DNA of 64,000 nt from a bacterium HR10 (GCA_002923315.1 BEHM01000013.1:1-64000); one strand, 5' to 3'. Positions 32,198 through 41,348 are shown, numbered from the stretch's first letter. Translations and numbers: made by a program. The notes: a model not told the origin generated them from the letters alone.

Positions 32198-33325
32198 TCA
32201 CACGAAGACGGCAAACACCTCATTGGCCAGGACCAAACCTCGCCGCGTGAGGCGCAGCCATCCCTCGCTGATCTCGATCAGTCCGGCTTCGCCCAGCGGC
32301 GCGAGCTGATCGCCATAGAGATCGAGGACCTCCACGCCATAGCGCTCTCGAAAGGCGCGCAGATTCACCCCCGAACGTCGGCGCAGCCCGAGCATGAGGG
32401 CCTCCTCGATCCGTCGGCGCTCGGTCATGGCGATGCGCCCGGCCACCGCCTCCCCCCGCTCGCGCATGGCGGCGATATACGCCTGCGGCGTCGCGAGATT
32501 CCACCGCCGCTCTCGGAAATCGTAGGAGTGCGCGCTGCACCCGAACCCGAGATAGGGCTCGTCAGACCAATATTTCAGATTGTGCCGAGAGGCGAACCCC
32601 GGCTGACAGAAATTGGAGATCTCATACTGCTCATACCCCTCTTCCTCCGCGCGTTCCAGGAACCGATGGTACATCGCGACCGTGAGCGCCTCGTCCGGCT
32701 CCACCACGCGCCCCTGAGCTAACTGCGTCGCCAACGGCGTCCCCTCATGAACCTCCAGCATGTAGACCGAGAGATGGGTCGGTCGCAACGAGAACGCGCG
32801 ATCCATCGTCCGCTCCCAGCTCGCCAGGGTCTGTCCGGGGATCCCGATGATCAGGTCCAGGTTCAGGTTCTCCATGCCAGCCGCGCGCAGCAGGGCCACC
32901 GACTCGCCGATCTGCTCCACCGTATGCCGACGCCCGAGCGCGCGAAGTTCACCTGCCTCAAAGGTCTGCGCCCCGAGGCTCACGCGATTCACCCCGAGCG
33001 CGCGAAACGCGCGGGCCTTCTCCGCTGTGATCGTCCCCGGATTCGCCTCGAGCGTGATCTCCGCCTCCGGACACACAGCGAACGTCCGACGCACGGTTTG
33101 GAGAAGCCCCCCAAGCACATCCGGGTCCAGGAGCGACGGCGTCCCCCCGCCGAAATAGATCGTGTCCACCGAGAGGGGGTCGGCGCCCGCCCGCGCGATC
33201 TCCTCCCGCAGAGCCGCGACGTAAGCCGCCATCACCTCCTGCGGGTGAACCCCGGAATCGAAATCACAATAGGCGCACTTGTACGGACAAAACGGGATGT
33301 GCACGTAGATCCCCCACGGCACCAT
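32198..33325 (-). CDS. hemW: HemW-type radical SAM protein (heme chaperone)
   Basis: A 375-residue radical SAM protein related to coproporphyrinogen dehydrogenase HemN. The cluster motif is HIPFCPYKCAYCDF (C-x3-C-x2-C, residues 11-18), then TIYFGGGTPSLL and the C-terminal HemW domain with NLKYWSDEPYLGFGCSAHSY. HemW inserts heme into proteins; it lacks the N-terminal arm of true HemN. The start at 33325 is set by the conserved N-terminus and by an extended -10 promoter only 8 bases upstream, implying a leaderless mRNA. An earlier start at 33553 would run through that promoter. Confidence 0.88.
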   Translation of the reverse strand: MVPWGIYVHIPFCPYKCAYCDFDSGVHPQEVMAAYVAALREEIARAGADPLSVDTIYFGGGTPSLLDPDVLGGLLQTVRRTFAVCPEAEITLEANPGTITAEKARAFRALGVNRVSLGAQTFEAGELRALGRRHTVEQIGESVALLRAAGMENLNLDLIIGIPGQTLASWERTMDRAFSLRPTHLSVYMLEVHEGTPLATQLAQGRVVEPDEALTVAMYHRFLERAEEEGYEQYEISNFCQPGFASRHNLKYWSDEPYLGFGCSAHSYDFRERRWNLATPQAYIAAMRERGEAVAGRIAMTERRRIEEALMLGLRRRSGVNLRAFRERYGVEVLDLYGDQLAPLGEAGLIEISEGWLRLTRRGLVLANEVFAVFV

Positions 33326-33332
33326 ACCCCAC

Positions 33333-33341
33333 AGTATAGCA
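33333..33341 (-). promoter_or_regulatory. Extended -10 promoter of hemW
   Basis: Read leftward: TG-C-TATACT, a consensus extended -10 element with no -35 needed. Transcription would start about 1 to 3 bases before the hemW ATG at 33325, so the message would have almost no leader and no Shine-Dalgarno. Confidence 0.55.
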
Positions 33342-33409
33342 TGGGCGGGCCGGGATCGGGTCGGCAGAAGGGGCGCAAACGATGGCAGGTGATCCTCCGG
33401 CCTCCCCGC

Positions 33410-33438
33410 TTGACGCCCGGTGGGAGAGGGCCTATCAT
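33410..33438 (+). promoter_or_regulatory. Sigma-70 promoter of korAB
   Basis: TTGACG (33410-33415), 17-base spacer, TATCAT (33433-33438). Start predicted near 33445, leaving a leader of about 158 bases before korA. It is divergent from hemW. Confidence 0.75.
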
Positions 33439-33490
33439 TGTGGCTTGATTGTGAAGCGAGGTGAGGTGCACAGAGTGCGATCGCGACGGT

Positions 33491-33519
33491 CCGGGGATTC
33501 TCCTGTGTATCATCCCCGG
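33491..33519 (+). promoter_or_regulatory. Stem-loop in the korAB leader
   Basis: CCGGGGAT (33491-33498) and ATCCCCGG (33512-33519) form a perfect 8-bp stem with a 13-base loop in the korAB 5' leader. No T-tract follows, so an attenuator is not indicated; it may stabilise mRNA or bind a protein. Confidence 0.4.
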
Positions 33520-33603
33520 TGCGTTCCTCTCGGGCGAGGCGCGATCCACCCACTTCGCGAGTTCTCCCCGGGATTCCACATCTTGGAATAAGGAGAAGGC
33601 GCC

Positions 33604-35592
33604 ATGCGAGAAGTCACCGTCGGCATTGGCGGAGCGGCGGGCGATGGTCTGGATAAGACGGGGGATACCCTCGCCAAGACGGCCGCTCGGCTGGGGTTGT
33701 ACGTCTACGCGTACAACAGCTATCAATCCGTCATCCGCGGCGGGCACATCTGGCTGCGGGTCCGGATCGGGGAACGGAAACTGACGTCTCATGGGGACCA
33801 CCTGAACGTCCTCATCGCCCTGAACCAAGATTCGATCGAGAGACACGCGCGCGAGGTCGAATCGGGTGGAGCCGTCCTCTACAACTCCGATCGGTTGAAG
33901 CTCGATCCGACGTTGCTGCGGGATCATGTGCTCCCGGTTCCGCTGCCGGTCTCCGCGATCACGAAGCCGCTCGGGAAGGTCCCTCCGGTCATGCAGAACA
34001 CGGTGGCGCTGGGCGCCCTGCTCTTTCTGATCGGCCTGGACTTCGAGACAGCAGCGGGCGTGCTCACCGACACCTTCAAGCATAAAGGGCAAGCCGTCAT
34101 TGACCAGAACGTCGCCATCTTGCGCGCGGGATACGAGTATGCCAAGGAGCACTTCGTCCCGCTCGGCTACAGATGGACGTTCACTCATGTTCGTCGGCCA
34201 TTCATCACTGGCAATGAGGCCTTCGCCATCGGCGCGGTGACGGCCGGATGCAAGTTCTACTCGGCGTATCCGATGACGCCCGCCTCCTCGATCCTGCACT
34301 GGATGGCCGCGCATGCCGACCGGTGCGGCATCGTCGTCAAACAGTGCGAGGATGAATTGGCCGTCGTGAATATGGCCATCGGCGCGGGATACGCGGGGGT
34401 TCGCGCCATGTGCGGGACCTCTGGCGGCGGCTTCGCCCTGATGACCGAAGCGATCGGACAGGCGGGGATGATCGAAGCTCCCGTGGTCGTCATCGAAGTG
34501 CAGCGCGGAGGCCCCTCGACGGGCCTGCCCACGAAGACCGAACAAGGCGATCTCAATCAGGTCTTCGGCGCTTCGCAAGGCGACTATCCCCGAGTCATCA
34601 TCGCGCCGGGGGACGTGGCCGAGTGCTTCTCGGCAGTCGTCACGGCCTTCAATCTCGCTGAGAAGTACCAACTCCCGGTGATCATCATGAGCGACCTGTT
34701 GCTCAGCGAGCACCCGGAGACGATCGAGCCCGAGGATCTGCGCTACGATGTTCCCATCGAGCGCGGCGAGCTGGTGACCGAATGGGATGAGTCCAAAGGG
34801 AGATACAAGCGCTATGCCTTCACCCGCTCGGGCGTCTCTCCGCGAGCGCTGCCGGGGACGGAAGGGGCCATGCACACGGCGGCGACCGATGATCACGATG
34901 AGGAGGGGATTCTGATCAGCGACGTCTTCACCTCTCCGCCTGTGCGGCGCAAGATTCACGAGAAGCGGATGCGCAAGCTCGAGGCCGTCCTGCGCGAGCT
35001 GCCGCCACCGGTGCTCGAAGGCCCCGAGGACGCCGAGGTCACGCTGATCGGGTGGGGCTCGACCAAAGGCGTGATTCGAGAGGCCGTGGAGAAGCTCGCC
35101 GAGGAGGGGATTCGCGCCAATCACCTGCACATCACGTATCTCTTCCCCTTCCACGCTCGTGAGGTGGCCGAGATCTTACGCCGCTGCCGGAAGACGATCT
35201 GCGTCGAGGCCAATTACAGCGGACAGTTCGCTCGTTACCTCCGGGCGGAGACGGGCATCTCCGTGGACGCGCACATCCGCAAATATGACGGAGAGCCCTT
35301 CGAGCCGCGCTACATCGTCGAGCGGGTGAAGGCGATCCTCGACGGGCGACCGCTCAGTCTGGAGGTCACGGAAGAGGAAGCGCGCGAGATCGCGTATCAC
35401 TACATTCGCACCCATCTGGACGAGGATGCGCGTCCCGGACGCATCTCCCGTCTCGAACGCGATGGATTCGAAGAGCCCATCTGGAACGTGGAGATCGTCT
35501 CCCGCGAGACGGGGCGGAAGCGGGGGCGCGTGCTCATCGGCATCGAAACCGGCTCGACCTATCGGTGGGAGCCGGAGGAAGCCGCGTCTTGA
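33604..35592 (+). CDS. korA: 2-oxoacid:ferredoxin oxidoreductase, fused gamma-alpha subunit
   Basis: A 662-residue subunit. Residues 1-190 form the gamma domain (VGIGGAAGDGLDKTGDTLAK, NSYQSVIRGGHIWLRVR); residues 200-450 the alpha pyrimidine-binding domain with FYSAYPMTPASSIL and MCGTSGGGFALMTEA; then the C-terminal domain with VTLIGWGSTKGVIREA. With the beta subunit it oxidises a 2-oxoacid to an acyl-CoA while reducing ferredoxin. This two-subunit architecture is shared by Kor and related Vor/Ior-like enzymes; 2-oxoglutarate is the most likely substrate but is not proven. No separate ferredoxin subunit is encoded nearby. The start follows AAGGAGAAGG. Confidence 0.9.
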   Translation: MREVTVGIGGAAGDGLDKTGDTLAKTAARLGLYVYAYNSYQSVIRGGHIWLRVRIGERKLTSHGDHLNVLIALNQDSIERHAREVESGGAVLYNSDRLKLDPTLLRDHVLPVPLPVSAITKPLGKVPPVMQNTVALGALLFLIGLDFETAAGVLTDTFKHKGQAVIDQNVAILRAGYEYAKEHFVPLGYRWTFTHVRRPFITGNEAFAIGAVTAGCKFYSAYPMTPASSILHWMAAHADRCGIVVKQCEDELAVVNMAIGAGYAGVRAMCGTSGGGFALMTEAIGQAGMIEAPVVVIEVQRGGPSTGLPTKTEQGDLNQVFGASQGDYPRVIIAPGDVAECFSAVVTAFNLAEKYQLPVIIMSDLLLSEHPETIEPEDLRYDVPIERGELVTEWDESKGRYKRYAFTRSGVSPRALPGTEGAMHTAATDDHDEEGILISDVFTSPPVRRKIHEKRMRKLEAVLRELPPPVLEGPEDAEVTLIGWGSTKGVIREAVEKLAEEGIRANHLHITYLFPFHAREVAEILRRCRKTICVEANYSGQFARYLRAETGISVDAHIRKYDGEPFEPRYIVERVKAILDGRPLSLEVTEEEAREIAYHYIRTHLDEDARPGRISRLERDGFEEPIWNVEIVSRETGRKRGRVLIGIETGSTYRWEPEEAAS

Positions 35593-35610
35593 GCAAAGGA
35601 GAAGGGGGGT

Positions 35611-36492
35611 ATGGCAACCGTCATTGAACTTCCGATCGAGACGTACGCCGGCCCGGTGGATCCCGATTGGTGTCCGGGCTGCGGCGATTTCGGCGTCCTG
35701 AAGGCTGTGAAGATGGCGGCCGGCAGGCTCGGCATCCAACCGAAGGATCTGGTGATCGTGTCCGGCATCGGCTGTTCCTCGAACCTGCCAGGCTTCATCC
35801 ATGCCTATGGCGTGCACAGCCTGCATGGGCGAGCGGTCGCCGTGGCGGAAGGGATCAAGCTGGCCAACCATGCGCTGCATGTCGTCGTCACCGGGGGCGA
35901 TGGAGATGGGTATGGCATTGGCGTCGGCCATTTCATCCATGCCATGCGCCGGAACATTGACATCACCTACGTCGTGATGAACAACCAAATCTACGGTCTC
36001 ACCACGGGGCAGGCCTCGCCGACGACGATGAAAGAGGTGCGCACGAAATCCACGCCTCGGGGGAATCCGGAGCCGCCGATCAATCCCATCGCCCTGGCGC
36101 TCGTCTCCGGAGCGACCTACGTCGCGCGCGGCTTCTCCGGTGATCCCGATCATCTCGCGCAGTTGATCGCCGGAGGGATCGCGCATCGAGGGTTCGCGCT
36201 CATTGATGTCTTCAGCCCGTGCGTGACCTACAACAAGGTTAACACCTATCCCTGGTTCAAGCAGCGCGTCTACAAGTTAGAGGAGGAGGCCGGCTATGAT
36301 CCCTCCGACGTCATGGCGGCGCTCCATAAGTCCTTCGAGTGGGGGGATCGCATCCCCATCGGTCTCTTCTACCGGGACGAGCACCCGATTTACGAGGACA
36401 GCGAACCGGCCTTGCGCCGAGGCCCTCTGGTGCGCCACCCGCTCCGGCCGGAGCGCGCTGTCTTCGAGGAGTTGATCGAAGAGTTGATGTAG
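35611..36492 (+). CDS. korB: 2-oxoacid:ferredoxin oxidoreductase, beta subunit
   Basis: A 293-residue thiamine-diphosphate subunit. The Fe-S and TPP features are PDWCPGCGDFGVL, SGIGCSSNLPGF, the metal-binding TGGDGDGYGIGVGHF and NNQIYGLTTGQ. Cysteines in WCPGCG, GIGCSS and SPCVTYN provide the four ligands of the [4Fe-4S] cluster. It follows the alpha subunit by 18 bases with AAAGGAGAAGGGG before the ATG. The C-terminal EEHP-like segment YRDEHPIYED is typical of the 2-oxoglutarate group. The next gene starts 2 bases after its stop. Confidence 0.93.
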   Translation: MATVIELPIETYAGPVDPDWCPGCGDFGVLKAVKMAAGRLGIQPKDLVIVSGIGCSSNLPGFIHAYGVHSLHGRAVAVAEGIKLANHALHVVVTGGDGDGYGIGVGHFIHAMRRNIDITYVVMNNQIYGLTTGQASPTTMKEVRTKSTPRGNPEPPINPIALALVSGATYVARGFSGDPDHLAQLIAGGIAHRGFALIDVFSPCVTYNKVNTYPWFKQRVYKLEEEAGYDPSDVMAALHKSFEWGDRIPIGLFYRDEHPIYEDSEPALRRGPLVRHPLRPERAVFEELIEELM

Positions 36493-36494
36493 CG

Positions 36495-37295
36495 GTGCCG
36501 ACGGTTCGCGCCAACGGTGTCCGGCTCTATTACGAAGCTCACGGCGCGGGGGCCCCGCTGCTGCTGATCGCCGGGCTCGGCGTGGGGGGCTGGATCTGGT
36601 ACAAACAGATCCCGGCCTTCTCCCGCCATTTTCGCACGATCGTCTTCGATCATCGCGGAATTGGAGCCTCCGAGTCTGGGGAGGCCCCACTGACGATCCG
36701 CACGCTCGCCGAGGATGCCGCTGCCCTGCTCAGGGAGCTGGGGATCGAACGGGCTCACGTCCTGGGCGCTTCCATGGGAGGATTCATCGCGCAAGAGCTC
36801 GCTCTGGCTCACCCGGAGCTCATCCACCGGCTCGTTCTCGTCTGCACGAGTTTCGGTGGCCCTCAACATGTTCCGGCGGCACCGGAGATCATCCGAGCTT
36901 TCCTCTCGCCGGAAGGCCTGAACACCGAAGAGCGCGTGCGCGCCGGTCTGCCCATCGCCTTCACCGCGCGCTTTCTGGCCGAACGCCCGGATGACGTGGA
37001 AGACCTCGTTCGGCGCCGACTCGCGCATCCCGTCTCCGAGCAGACGTTCCTCGCGCAGATTCAGGCGGTGATGGCGTTCGACGCCGCCGATCGTGTCTCC
37101 GCCATCCGCGCGCCCACGCTCATCGTCACCGGAGACGAGGACATACTGATTCCCCCGGAGAATTCACGGAACCTCGCCGCGCGAATCCCCGGTGCGCGCT
37201 TGGCGATCATCGAGGGCGCCGGACACGCGGTCTTCATCGAGCAGGCCGAAGCGTTCAACCGTCTGGTCCTCGACTTCCTGAGCGAGACGCCGTGA
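36495..37295 (+). CDS. Alpha/beta-fold hydrolase
   Basis: A 266-residue hydrolase. The nucleophile elbow is LGASMGGFI (Ser about residue 93), the acid in TGDEDILIPPEN and the histidine in GAGHAVFIEQ; the oxyanion loop is LLLIAGLGVGGWIWY. The fold resembles 3-oxoadipate enol-lactonase and haloperoxidase-like esterases; the substrate is unknown. GTG 36495 is chosen because the first strand begins there; a longer form would run inside korB. The gene starts 2 bases after korB stops, so it is translated from the kor transcript, and ends 2 bases from the convergent GT2 gene. Confidence 0.82.
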   Translation: MPTVRANGVRLYYEAHGAGAPLLLIAGLGVGGWIWYKQIPAFSRHFRTIVFDHRGIGASESGEAPLTIRTLAEDAAALLRELGIERAHVLGASMGGFIAQELALAHPELIHRLVLVCTSFGGPQHVPAAPEIIRAFLSPEGLNTEERVRAGLPIAFTARFLAERPDDVEDLVRRRLAHPVSEQTFLAQIQAVMAFDAADRVSAIRAPTLIVTGDEDILIPPENSRNLAARIPGARLAIIEGAGHAVFIEQAEAFNRLVLDFLSETP

Positions 37296-37297
37296 GC

Positions 37298-38077
37298 CTA
37301 CGAGGGAGCGGAAGGAACCCCCCACCCCTCGGGGAAATGCGCGCGCTCCCAGAGCTTCGCGGACTTGAGGAAGACGTAATAGGCGGCGAAGCCGGAGATC
37401 ACGAGCCCGGGGATTCCATCGCGAAACCCTTGCCGCAGCACGTAACTCCGCAAGAACGCCAGAAACGGGCGGACGCATAAGGCGAACCATCCGGCACGCT
37501 TCCCCTGAACGAAGGCTTCTTCGGCCGCCAGCGTCGTGTAGCGATTCAACACCTCATGATGCTCGCTCAAGCTCCGCCGCGTCAGATGCCAGAGATCCCC
37601 CTCCAGCGTCCCCACGCTCCCCTCGACGCGCACGGATTCATGGACGAAGGCGCCGACCCACCGCGCGCGATCGCGGCGATAGAGCCGAAGTTGATAATCG
37701 GGATACCATCCGCCATGATGAATCCACCGCCCGAGGTACCACGCGCGCCGCGCCACGCGATATCCATCATGGCGTGGCCCCTCGCGTTTCAACCGTTCGA
37801 TCGAGCGCCGCAATTGCGGGGAGACGCGCTCATCGGCATCGAGGGAGAAGATCCACTCGCACGTGGCCTGCTGATCGGCGAAATTCTTCTGCTCGGCATA
37901 GCCGGACCAGGGGCGCACGAAGACGCGATCCGTGTACTGTCGGGCGATCTCCGCCGTACGATCCGTGCTCCGCGCATCTACGACGACGATGATCTCATCG
38001 GCCCAGGCGACCGATGCCAGCGCCTCGCCGATGCGGTCCTCCTCATTGCAGGCGATGAGCGTGGCCGAGATCTTCAT
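37298..38077 (-). CDS. Glycosyltransferase family 2 (LPS-core type)
   Basis: A 259-residue GT-A transferase close to the WaaE/KdtX group that decorates lipopolysaccharide core. It starts KISATLIACNEEDRIGEALAS, has the donor site FSLDADERVSPQL (DxD-type) and the acceptor region GGWYPDYQLRLYRRDRARW. The C-terminal hydrophobic segment FLAFLRSYVLRQGF and PGLVISGFAAYYVFLK would attach it to the inner membrane. Acceptor and sugar cannot be read. It lies 83 bases downstream of the TolC gene in the same direction; no signal is seen between them. Confidence 0.85.
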   Translation of the reverse strand: MKISATLIACNEEDRIGEALASVAWADEIIVVVDARSTDRTAEIARQYTDRVFVRPWSGYAEQKNFADQQATCEWIFSLDADERVSPQLRRSIERLKREGPRHDGYRVARRAWYLGRWIHHGGWYPDYQLRLYRRDRARWVGAFVHESVRVEGSVGTLEGDLWHLTRRSLSEHHEVLNRYTTLAAEEAFVQGKRAGWFALCVRPFLAFLRSYVLRQGFRDGIPGLVISGFAAYYVFLKSAKLWERAHFPEGWGVPSAPS

Positions 38078-38160
38078 AGGCAGATGGAAAGCGCACGAAT
38101 GTCCATCGCGCCGAAGGCCCCGGCGTCAGGCAGTGAGGACCGAGGCCTCGGCGATGGTCT

Positions 38161-39933
38161 TCACCTTCCAGACTGCGCGGAGATCTTGATGTTGTACACA
38201 TCCAGCGTCGTGGACATCACGCGCTGGAGATTAGCGATCGCCTTGTTGTAGTTGACCAGCGCTTGCAGCTCCTGGGCGCGCGCGGCGGCCAGGAAGTTCT
38301 GGAATTGCAGGACGAAGTAGGTCGTCGAGAGCCCAGCCTCGAACTTCCTCTGCTCCCCCTCCAACTGACGCTCACGCGCGATGCGTTCGGCGCGCGCGGC
38401 TTCGATATTCTGGCGAGCGACCTCCACCTGCTGCAAGGCGTTTCGGACCTCGACGCTGATCTGCTGGATCAACTGCCGCTCCTGGAAATCGAGGCTGCGT
38501 CGTTGCGCCAGCGCCGCCCCGAAATTCCCCTCGGCCGTTCGATTCCGCAAGGGGAAGCTGAAGGAGAGACCGAAGCTGTAAGACCGGAAGTCGTTGGAGA
38601 ACGCCGTGCGCAGCGCCTTGGCCGCTCCGCCAATGAAGCGCGGCGGCACCTCGCGCGGCACGCGCTCCAAGACCGGTTCTCCCGTCTCCGGGTCCGTGAC
38701 GGGATTCCCATCCTCATCCAGCTTGATGCGCGTCACCAGCGTCGGCGTCCCCGCCAAGCCGGAACTCCCATACGTGGCCACCAGGTCAATCTGCGGCCGC
38801 ATCTGGTTGCGGAAGTACTTCAGGTCAATCTCATTCTGCGCCTTCCGAAAGCGCAATTGCTCCAGCTCCGGCCGATTCATCAGGGCGATCCGAATGGCGC
38901 TCTCGAAATCAATGGGCGGCGGGAGGAACTCGATGCTCTCGGTCGGGACGATGTTGGCCGACCACTCGGGCGAATTCGGATCGCCGAGGATCAGATTCTT
39001 GAGCGCGTTCTCGGCGATGGTGACCTGCCCGATGGCCGCCGTCACCTCCTGCGTCCGACGCTGAACCTCAGCCTCCGATTGCGCCAGCTCAATGGGGGCG
39101 AGCGTCCCCGCCTGCACCTGCCGCCGATTGTTCTCCAAATTCGCCTTCGCCAATTCGAGCGATTGCTGCGCGATCTCCACATTGCGAATGGCGAAGACGA
39201 GGTCCCAATACGCGTTCTGCACCTGCGTGATGATCTCGATCACGCGCTGGCGGAATTGACTGTCGGAGAGATCGAGCGCCTTCTTCGCGATCTCGATCTG
39301 CCGCCGCGTTTGATCCATGCGGAGGTTCCGCAGCAGCGGCTGGCGCAACTCGAATTGCACGGTGCTCACGAAGGAGGGGTTGAAGGCGACGGCCGAATCG
39401 CGACTCTCGATGCCCAGGAAGCGGGAGACGAAGACCTGATCGGTCGTCTGTCGCGTGTTCAGGATCTGGAAGCGCCAGTTCCCCCCGGTCGGCAGCAGTT
39501 GCTGCACCGTCAGATTGTAGGTGAGCTGCCGATTCGTGAAGGCCGGATTGTCGGCCCCAGTGGTGAAGGAGCTGGTGCTCGGCCGCGTGGCCGTCGTCCC
39601 ATTGGTATCGAAGCCGAAGAGAATATCGTAAGCGCCACGCGCGGCCAGCAGGCTCCGCTCATTGGCCTGAACGGCCATGCGCTCGATCTGAATCTGATTG
39701 TTGTTCTCGAGCGCCTTCAAGATCGCATCGTGCAGGGAGAGATAGAGCAACTGATCCGGATTCACGCCGACGCGCGGCACCCGAAGCGGTTGCACGCGTT
39801 CCAAAATGACCTGGGGCCGAGGGGTCTGCGGCGTCCCCGGCGCGGACGACGGCTGCTGCGCCCACACCGTCCCCAACATCAAGACCAGGCTCCCGACCCC
39901 GGCGAACAGTCGCCGACTCATCCTATCCCGCAT
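38161..39933 (-). CDS. TolC-family outer-membrane efflux protein
   Basis: A 590-residue exported protein with a signal peptide (RRLFAGVGSLVLMLGTVWAQ) and two outer-membrane-efflux repeats of long coiled helices (about residues 70-320 and 350-585). Polar heptad-rich helices such as RNVEIAQQSLELAKANLENN and the second-copy VEVARQNIEAARAERIARE are typical. TolC trimers span the outer membrane and periplasm, joined to an inner-membrane pump or type I secretion system. No pump or adaptor is adjacent. An acidic loop with DEDGNPVTDPETGEPV is an unusual insertion between strands. The 256 bases behind its start hold no promoter I can defend. Confidence 0.88.
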   Translation of the reverse strand: MRDRMSRRLFAGVGSLVLMLGTVWAQQPSSAPGTPQTPRPQVILERVQPLRVPRVGVNPDQLLYLSLHDAILKALENNNQIQIERMAVQANERSLLAARGAYDILFGFDTNGTTATRPSTSSFTTGADNPAFTNRQLTYNLTVQQLLPTGGNWRFQILNTRQTTDQVFVSRFLGIESRDSAVAFNPSFVSTVQFELRQPLLRNLRMDQTRRQIEIAKKALDLSDSQFRQRVIEIITQVQNAYWDLVFAIRNVEIAQQSLELAKANLENNRRQVQAGTLAPIELAQSEAEVQRRTQEVTAAIGQVTIAENALKNLILGDPNSPEWSANIVPTESIEFLPPPIDFESAIRIALMNRPELEQLRFRKAQNEIDLKYFRNQMRPQIDLVATYGSSGLAGTPTLVTRIKLDEDGNPVTDPETGEPVLERVPREVPPRFIGGAAKALRTAFSNDFRSYSFGLSFSFPLRNRTAEGNFGAALAQRRSLDFQERQLIQQISVEVRNALQQVEVARQNIEAARAERIARERQLEGEQRKFEAGLSTTYFVLQFQNFLAAARAQELQALVNYNKAIANLQRVMSTTLDVYNIKISAQSGR

Positions 39934-40189
39934 AGGCCTTCCCCCTTCCCGATGGGATCATGCCCGTAATTACGCTGATGCGCGCTGCGAAGTTTCAAGA
40001 GATCACGAGCCACGCGCGCGAGCGATCGCCCCCTCCACGCCGTGAGCGCGCAGAGGGACGCCCCCGCTGTCGCACAAAAGGGGAGATCCACATCCAAGAC
40101 TCGCCGCTTGAGCCTCACCCGATCACCTCAGCTTGAACGCTCGCATCGCTCGTGTGCTCACGTGCATCGCGAATTCGCGCGATAGCGTA

Positions 40190-41062
40190 TCACACCGACG
40201 CCGCGGAAGCAACCCAGGCCCTCACGCGCGCGAGATTGCGCCGATCGTCCTCCAGCGACCGCCTCGGCGTTTCGAGGATGAACGAACGAGCGGGAAAAAG
40301 CGCACCGCTGACGATCCGGCGAAAGGCCTCCGCGCCGATATGCCCCTCGCCCACGTGCCAATGCCGATCCACGCGCCCGCCGCGCGGCACGCGCGTATCG
40401 TTCAGATGCAGGACATAGACGCGCTCTATTCCGACCGTCGCCCGTATCTCGGCGAGCGTCCGAGCAAGTCCTGCCTCAGTCACCAGATCATACCCCGCGG
40501 CGAACGCATGCGCGGTGTCCACACAAACCCCGATCGGCACGTCCTCCAGCTCATCCAAGAGCGCGGCCAGATGCTCAAATCGCCATCCGATCTGATGCCC
40601 CTGACCCGCCGTGTTCTCCAGGAGAATGCGCAGAGCGCCCATTCGCATCCCCCGCACCGCCCGCCGAATCGCGCGCGCGCACAAGTTGATCCCCTCCTCC
40701 AGAGAGCGACCGCGCGCACTCCCCGGATGGACGACGAGATAATCCGCTCCCAACCGAACGGCGCGCCGGATCTCGTGCCGGAAGGCGCGAACGGATCGTT
40801 CGCGCACGGTCGGATCCACCGCCGCGAGATTGATCAGATAAGGCGCGTGAATGACGACCGGGTCGAGCCCCAACCGCTCGCGCTCTCGACGAAACGCCAA
40901 CACCTCGGCCCGCGCGAGAGCGCGGGCTTCCCATCCGCGGGGATTCCGGGAGAAGAGCTGCACCGTCTGGCATCCCAGTTCGGCCGCCTCCCGCAGCGCA
41001 TGGGCCAACTCTCCGGAGATCGAGGCGTGTATGCCGAGGCGAATCCCGTCCTCCGCGATCAT
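40190..41062 (-). CDS. nfo: Endonuclease IV (AP endonuclease)
   Basis: A 290-residue TIM-barrel DNA-repair enzyme that cuts 5' of abasic sites. The metal-ligand motifs are complete: GIHASISGEL at the start, VVHPGSA, ENTAGQGHQIG, CVDTAHAFAAGYD and LNDTRVPRGGRVDRHWHVGEGHIG. The nine zinc ligands of the family can be placed on these segments. Two upstream signals are seen 72 bases and more away: the small membrane peptide gene and the mutase genes, all leftward. Downstream, the gap to TolC is empty. Confidence 0.94.
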   Translation of the reverse strand: MIAEDGIRLGIHASISGELAHALREAAELGCQTVQLFSRNPRGWEARALARAEVLAFRRERERLGLDPVVIHAPYLINLAAVDPTVRERSVRAFRHEIRRAVRLGADYLVVHPGSARGRSLEEGINLCARAIRRAVRGMRMGALRILLENTAGQGHQIGWRFEHLAALLDELEDVPIGVCVDTAHAFAAGYDLVTEAGLARTLAEIRATVGIERVYVLHLNDTRVPRGGRVDRHWHVGEGHIGAEAFRRIVSGALFPARSFILETPRRSLEDDRRNLARVRAWVASAASV

Positions 41063-41134
41063 GCCTCACCGCGCTCCAGGCAGCTGCGTGTCGCTGGCTC
41101 TTGGCCGATCCTCGGCACACGAGGGCCGCCCGAG

Positions 41135-41224
41135 TCAGGTCGGCACGCCCAACCGAGGAAGAACGTACCGCATGAGGAGGACATACCCGATGGCGAGAAG
41201 GACGAACGACAGAAGGTCCGTCAT
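41135..41224 (-). CDS. 29-residue single-span membrane peptide
   Basis: A short open frame: M-T-D-L-L-S then a hydrophobic helix (FVLLAIGYVLLMRYVLP, residues 7-23) and the tail RLGVPT. GAGAGGAG lies 7 bases before the ATG, a strong ribosome-binding site. Codon use is normal for the region (CTC, GTC, GCC, ATC). One helix with a basic tail predicts a small inner-membrane peptide. It sits between the mutase small subunit (125 bases upstream) and nfo (72 bases downstream), all leftward. I do not recognise the family and cannot assign a role. Length alone makes it uncertain. Confidence 0.5.
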   Translation of the reverse strand: MTDLLSFVLLAIGYVLLMRYVLPRLGVPT

Positions 41225-41348
41225 CCGGCTGCTCCTCTCATTGCTGTCGCGTGCCCGTGTGCTCCCTCACCTTCAGTTCCAAGGCGCGAGGACACAGCAC
41301 ACCCCTCTTTCGGGATCGCGCGCTCGTCGGCGCGCGGGCGGATCGCGC

